Source: a virus. From it: a stretch of 32,523 nucleotides of DNA. The notes under the pieces are model-generated. The model had not been told where the DNA came from and ran no database searches. It was given only the letters and a program-made list of their open reading frames with translations. The position numbers and the translations under genes are program-made. Below are positions 29,134 to 32,523 of this stretch, one piece after another (the first letter of the stretch is position 1; every line of letters begins with the position of its first letter). The stretch is taken from positions 1-32,523 of the IMG/VR virus record IMGVR_UViG_3300029787_000198. The stretch is one strand, 5' to 3'.

Positions 29134-29438
29134 TGGGTCGATTTGCTTCTGGAAAATTTGCTTACGGCATATCTGATCGTTCAGGTTTTCGTTACAAACT
29201 TAACGAAATGAAACGTGAGTGGACAGGTATGCTTGTTGGTAAAGATGAGTTTGAAACAAAGCAACCTCAACTAGAACCTCGTCGTAAAGTATCTGACCCA
29301 CAAGCTTTGCAAAATGCAAGACCTGATCGCACAGAGCCAACAACTGTTTTGGTTGGAGTGCCTACCGTGATGGGTCCGGTTTTTAGACCTACGCTGGCCT
29401 CTGGTCAAGTCGGTGCAGTGACGGTAACAACATCATGA
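29133..29438 (+). CDS. Small structural protein (101 aa)
   Basis: Overlaps the adaptor before it by one base and the next gene by four. The N-terminus GRFASGKFAYGISDRSGFRYKLNEMKREWTGMLVGKDEFE is an RSGF-type motif shared with small virion proteins of marine phages. The second half is Pro/Val/Thr-rich with little structure. Unknown function; located between two adaptors, so a connector role is possible. Confidence 0.65.
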   Translation: MGRFASGKFAYGISDRSGFRYKLNEMKREWTGMLVGKDEFETKQPQLEPRRKVSDPQALQNARPDRTEPTTVLVGVPTVMGPVFRPTLASGQVGAVTVTTS

Positions 29439-30085
29439 GTTTTACATTTGCACAGTTAAAAACAGCTATTCAAGATTACACAGAGAATAGCGAAACAACT
29501 TTTGTCACAAACATACCTATTTTTATTAGGCAGGCAGAAGAGCGTATTCTTAAAAATGTACAACTCAACCTGTTTCGTAAAAATGTTTCTGGCACGATAA
29601 GTAGCTCAAATAAATTTTTGGCAGTACCAAATGATTTTTTAACACCTTTTTCATTGTCGATTATAGATAGTTCTGGGGATCACCAATTTTTAGATTTCAA
29701 AGACGTAGACTACATTCAAGAGATCAACCCTAATCCTAGCACTACAGGTATTCCTAAGTATTACGCTGTTTTTGACATTAGCAACTTTATTCTTGCGCCT
29801 ACTCCAAACTCAAACTTTACGGCTGAGTTACATTATTTTTACAGACCGGCAAGTCTTACCGCAGGGTCTGACTCTGGAACCACGTGGCTTAGTGAAAATG
29901 CAGAGTTGACTTTACTGTATGGCTCTTTAATAGAAGCATACACTTTTATGAAAGGAGAGCCGGACTTGACTGCTAATTACGAAAAACGATTTGTAGAAGC
30001 GGTTAATGCGCTCAAGTTGTTTGGAGAGGCAAAAGAAACAACAGACGAGTATCGTACCGGTAGAGTAAGAAGGCCCAAACAATGA
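29435..30085 (+). CDS. Phage adaptor protein (SU10 adaptor-like)
   Basis: Connector in the head-tail junction of short-tailed phages. The opening MSFTFAQLKTAIQDYTENSETTFVTNIPIFIRQAEERILKNVQ (residues 1-43) is the usual signature of this adaptor family (SU10-type). It continues with a beta segment (NKFLAVPNDFLTPFSLSIID), an AELHYFYRPASLTAG strand, and a C-terminal helix (ELTLLYGSLIEAYTFMKGEPDLTANYEKRFVEAVNALK). ATGA overlap with the preceding gene. Length 216 aa fits. Confidence 0.85.
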   Translation: MSFTFAQLKTAIQDYTENSETTFVTNIPIFIRQAEERILKNVQLNLFRKNVSGTISSSNKFLAVPNDFLTPFSLSIIDSSGDHQFLDFKDVDYIQEINPNPSTTGIPKYYAVFDISNFILAPTPNSNFTAELHYFYRPASLTAGSDSGTTWLSENAELTLLYGSLIEAYTFMKGEPDLTANYEKRFVEAVNALKLFGEAKETTDEYRTGRVRRPKQ

Positions 30086-30375
30086 TGTCATTAAAAGCAG
30101 AAATGCCAAGCGATTTTAAGGTAGAGGTAGCAACTACATCTCACAGAGGCTTTACCCCAGAGGAAATCGCTCAAAGATGTGCAGATAAGATAATGTCTGT
30201 AGCCGACACAGCTTCTCCGGTCATCAGAGATCAAGCACTGGCTTTCAAAAGCGACATGACAAAAGTAATAGCTTTTTACCTCCAAGAGGCCGTTACTAGT
30301 GACCGAACTACTGTATATAATGAATTAATAAACGCAGGCCATCCAAAACTTGCTGAACTTTTAAGGAGAATCTAA
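30082..30375 (+). CDS. Conserved small phage protein (97 aa)
   Basis: Starts in an ATGATG overlap with the adaptor stop (a second in-frame ATG follows). The helical core (FTPEEIAQRCADKIMSVADTASPVIRDQALAFKSDMTKVIAFYLQEAVTSDRTTVYNELINAGHPKLAELLRRI, residues 23-97) is familiar from many marine phages, including the DRTTVYN and GHPKLAELLRRI blocks. No function known to me. One-base overlap with the next ATG. Confidence 0.75.
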   Translation: MMSLKAEMPSDFKVEVATTSHRGFTPEEIAQRCADKIMSVADTASPVIRDQALAFKSDMTKVIAFYLQEAVTSDRTTVYNELINAGHPKLAELLRRI

Positions 30376-30809
30376 TGGCTTTTACGGGTAACTTTATGTG
30401 TACAAGCTTTAAAAAGGAGCTATTAGAAGGTGTCCACAATTTTAAAAACTCAGGTGGAAGCACGTTTAATCTGGCTTTGTATACTAACAGTGCTTCTTTC
30501 ACTGCTAGCACTACAGCGTACACTACATCTAACGAAGTCTCTGGTACTGGATATACCGCTAAAGGCGGAACACTAACACGTGTAGATCCTACTACTTCAA
30601 GCACCACTGCTTTTACAGACTTTGCAGACCTTACGTTTTCTAGCTCAACTATTACGGCGAGGGGAGCATTAGTTTTTAATGACTCTGCCTCAGGCGATCC
30701 TAGTGTGATTGTTCTTGATTTTGGAGAGGATAAAGCTTCAACGTCTGGGGACTTTACAGTTGTTTTTCCTGCGGCAGATGCAAGTAATGCTATTATTCGT
30801 ATAGCGTAA
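30375..30809 (+). CDS. Putative virion protein, beta-rich (144 aa)
   Basis: AAGGAG lies just upstream. The protein begins with MAFTGNFMCTSFKKELLEGVHNF, then becomes Thr/Ser-rich beta (FNLALYTNSASFTASTTAYTTSNEVSGTGYTAKGGTL, residues 34-70) ending PSVIVLDFGEDKASTSGDFTVVFPAADASNAIIRIA. This family is often found near tail fibre genes in marine phages. It may be a tail or fibre-associated protein; no enzymatic motif. Confidence 0.65.
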   Translation: MAFTGNFMCTSFKKELLEGVHNFKNSGGSTFNLALYTNSASFTASTTAYTTSNEVSGTGYTAKGGTLTRVDPTTSSTTAFTDFADLTFSSSTITARGALVFNDSASGDPSVIVLDFGEDKASTSGDFTVVFPAADASNAIIRIA

Positions 30810-30821
30810 TTTGAATTAAAA

Positions 30822-31454
30822 ATGGCAAATATTACTGGTTGGGGTCGTGGCGCGTGGGGAGATGGCGCATGGGGCCAACCACTTCCTGTTGATTTAACAG
30901 GCGTTTCTTCTACGGGGTCCGTTGGCAGTGTTACCGTAACGGGCGCTTGTGTTGTAAATGTTACAGGATTATCTAGTACAGGTTCTGTCGGTTCTGTAAG
31001 CATTACAGAAGGGACGGGTGTTTCTGTTAACGCTACAGGTCTTTCTTCTACAGGATCTGTTGGCAGTGTTACTGTGACAGCAGACGCAAATGTTTCGGTA
31101 ACCGGTCTTTCTTCTACAGCTTCTGTTGGTTCTGTCACCACAAAAATATCACAAAACATTTCGGTAACCGGTGTTTCCTCTACAGCTTCCGTAGGCTCTG
31201 TGACTATAACTGGGGACAGTATTGTTTCCGTCACAGGCATACAGGCTACTGGTACAACAGCACAAGTGTTAGTTTGGGGACCAATTGTCCCTAGTCAAAA
31301 TCCGGGATACACTAATATTTCAGGTACAACCACGTCTTGGTCGGAGGTTTCTCCGTCTCAAACGCCGAACTATTCAACAATATCTGGTGCAAGCACGACA
31401 TGGACTGAAACCACGCCTTCGCAAAATCCAGATTGGAACAATATAGCCGCGTAA
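30822..31454 (+). CDS. Tandem-repeat tail-fibre-associated protein (210 aa)
   Basis: Two repeat families. Five copies of a 22-24-residue unit TGxSSTGSVGSVTVT (near residues 26, 48, 72, 94 and 116) form a beta-rich, regularly spaced stalk, followed by three copies of a 21-residue unit PSQNPxYxxISGxxTxW (near 156, 177 and 198). The N-terminus GWGRGAWGDGAWGQP carries a short Gly-Trp repeat. Such Gly/Ser/Val/Thr repeats are typical of fibre shafts or adhesin-like proteins. It lies just before the tail fibre gene. Length may vary among related phages. Confidence 0.65.
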   Translation: MANITGWGRGAWGDGAWGQPLPVDLTGVSSTGSVGSVTVTGACVVNVTGLSSTGSVGSVSITEGTGVSVNATGLSSTGSVGSVTVTADANVSVTGLSSTASVGSVTTKISQNISVTGVSSTASVGSVTITGDSIVSVTGIQATGTTAQVLVWGPIVPSQNPGYTNISGTTTSWSEVSPSQTPNYSTISGASTTWTETTPSQNPDWNNIAA

Positions 31455-31472
31455 AACTAAGGGTAAAAAATT

Positions 31473-32523
31473 ATGCCAACTTACGTTAACAACTTACGCT
31501 TGACTGAACTAAATACTGGTGAGGGATCGGGCACGTGGGGCACCACGACAAATACATCGCTTGAGTTAATTGGTGAAGCTCTTGGTTTTAACACTCAAGA
31601 TTGTTTCAGTAGTGATGCGGATGCAACTACCACGGTTGCAGACGGTGCAACTGATCCAGCACGTGCTTTATATTTTAAAGTCACATCTTCTGCAACTTTA
31701 AGCGCAACACGTACTCTTACCGTAGCTCCGAACACTGTTTCGCGCGTCATGTTCATTGAGAATGCGACAACCGGCTCTCAGTCAATCGCTATCTCTCAAG
31801 GCTCAGGCGCAAATGTAACAATTGCGACCGGTAAGACGGCGGTAGTGTATCTGGATGGTGCAGGTTCTGGCGCGGCAGTGGTCGATGCGATGGCAGGTGT
31901 AGACCCCGGCGTTACCGATACGCTGGCAGAAGTACTGGCCGCAGGTAATGTTACTAGTGGCGCAAATCTTCAAATGACTACAACTGATGAGCTTCAGTTT
32001 CGTGATACCGCATTAAAAATATCTTCATCAGCAGATGGTCAATTAGACGTTGATGCCGATACTGAACTTGAAGTAACTGCACCAACAGTAGACATCAACG
32101 CTTCTACAGCCGTTTTAGTTAGTAATGATCTTAAACTAGACAGCGACTCTGCTGTTTTAGGCTTTGGTGCCGATAACGATACTACTCTAACTCACACAGA
32201 CGGCTCTGGCCTTACGCTGAACAGCACCAACAAAATCATGTTTAACGATGCGAGCCAGTTTATTCAAGGCTCTAGCGCAACGGTCTTGGCGTTGGGCGCG
32301 ACGGACGAGATTGACCTGACAGCGACAGCGATTGATGTCAATGGCACGATGGATGTCAGTGGCGCGTTGACGGGCACGACTGCGACCTTTACAACCGCAG
32401 GCAACACCGCGCAGTTAGTTTTGAAGTCAACCGACGCTGATGCAAGTGTTGGGCCTCGCTTAGATTTAACAAGGGATAGTGCAAGTCCTGCTGACGGTGA
32501 TGTTGCTGGGCAAATACGATTCA
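31473..32523 (+). CDS. Tail fibre protein, 3' end outside window
   Basis: The frame is open from ATG 31473 to the window edge without a stop (350 codons), so the C-terminal receptor-binding part is missing. N-terminus MPTYVNNLRLTELNTGEGSGTWG, then beta-rich fibre sequence with repeated DINAS, DVDAD and GTMDVSGALT motifs that recur in phage fibre stalks. The end shows VLKSTDADASVGPRLDLTRDSASPADGDVAGQ, a motif often found near the end of phage fibres. It probably recognises the host surface, but the missing end would hold that specificity. AAGGG lies about ten bases before the ATG. Confidence 0.82.
   Translation, partial: MPTYVNNLRLTELNTGEGSGTWGTTTNTSLELIGEALGFNTQDCFSSDADATTTVADGATDPARALYFKVTSSATLSATRTLTVAPNTVSRVMFIENATTGSQSIAISQGSGANVTIATGKTAVVYLDGAGSGAAVVDAMAGVDPGVTDTLAEVLAAGNVTSGANLQMTTTDELQFRDTALKISSSADGQLDVDADTELEVTAPTVDINASTAVLVSNDLKLDSDSAVLGFGADNDTTLTHTDGSGLTLNSTNKIMFNDASQFIQGSSATVLALGATDEIDLTATAIDVNGTMDVSGALTGTTATFTTAGNTAQLVLKSTDADASVGPRLDLTRDSASPADGDVAGQIRF

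Noticed and set aside
30308-31240. A 310-residue open frame on the - strand opposite the repeat protein
   Set aside because: It is a shadow of the periodic Thr/Val/Ser codons of the + strand repeat gene; it would conflict with well-placed + strand genes and shows only a low-complexity EPVEETPV repeat.
2-32523. tRNA genes, integrase, attachment sites and insertion sequences
   Set aside because: I looked for tRNA cloverleaf signatures, recombinase motifs and terminal inverted repeats with transposase genes and found none that I could support.

Overview
The window is a stretch of a double-stranded DNA bacteriophage genome. All supported genes lie on the + strand, are densely packed and often overlap by 1-8 bases (TAATG, ATGA, TGATG junctions). 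I see no ribosomal or tRNA genes and no host housekeeping genes. Gene content (family A DNA polymerase, UvrD-like helicase, terminase, portal, phage GroES, scaffold, HK97-type coat, gp4-like and SU10-like adaptors, fibre) and the lack of a tape-measure or major tail tube gene suggest a short-tailed (podovirus-like) phage. It resembles the uncultured marine phages recovered from seawater. That placement rests on remembered family resemblance, not on a search. Both ends are cut: the first gene probably lacks its 5' end and the last (tail fibre) lacks its 3' end.

Layout. (1) 1-4874: replication operon with a probable primase/helicase C-terminus, an SF1 helicase, small zinc-ribbon and membrane proteins, and a Pol I-type polymerase with a 3'-5' exonuclease domain and Leu at the position equivalent to E. 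coli Phe762. (2) 4875-6372: three structured tandem repeats, a small secreted protein, a ribbon-helix-helix protein, small ORFs, a terminator, a parS-like palindrome and an operator-rich promoter. (3) 6373-10284: small early-type genes, a 350-base AT-rich region with nested inverted repeats, the small terminase subunit, a PD-(D/E)XK nuclease and more small genes. (4) 10285-13777: five ORFs beyond one small gene, arranged as short units that each carry a repeated promoter/leader cassette (TATGCGATA, a hairpin of variable sequence, ACTTTGGGA) and mostly end in near-identical terminators. (5) 13778-14354: 577 noncoding bases with a consensus DnaA box, GC-rich direct repeats and a perfect 16-base parS-type palindrome. 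(6) 14355-25468: packaging and head module. (7) 25469-32523: virion accessory, adaptor and fibre genes.

How it fits together. Regions 1-3 look like the replication and takeover module. Region 4 is a set of separately controlled genes that splits the two terminase subunits by 5.4 kb. Regions 6-7 form one long late block with internal TTGCCY-17-TATAAA promoters before the co-chaperonin genes and after the coat gene. The most unusual signals are regulatory and structural: the triple kissing-hairpin array at 4932-5085, the repeated promoter/leader cassette with two upstream anti-RBS sequences, and the parS-like and DnaA sites. No integrase, repressor of known family, lysis gene, CRISPR array or insertion sequence was found in the window.
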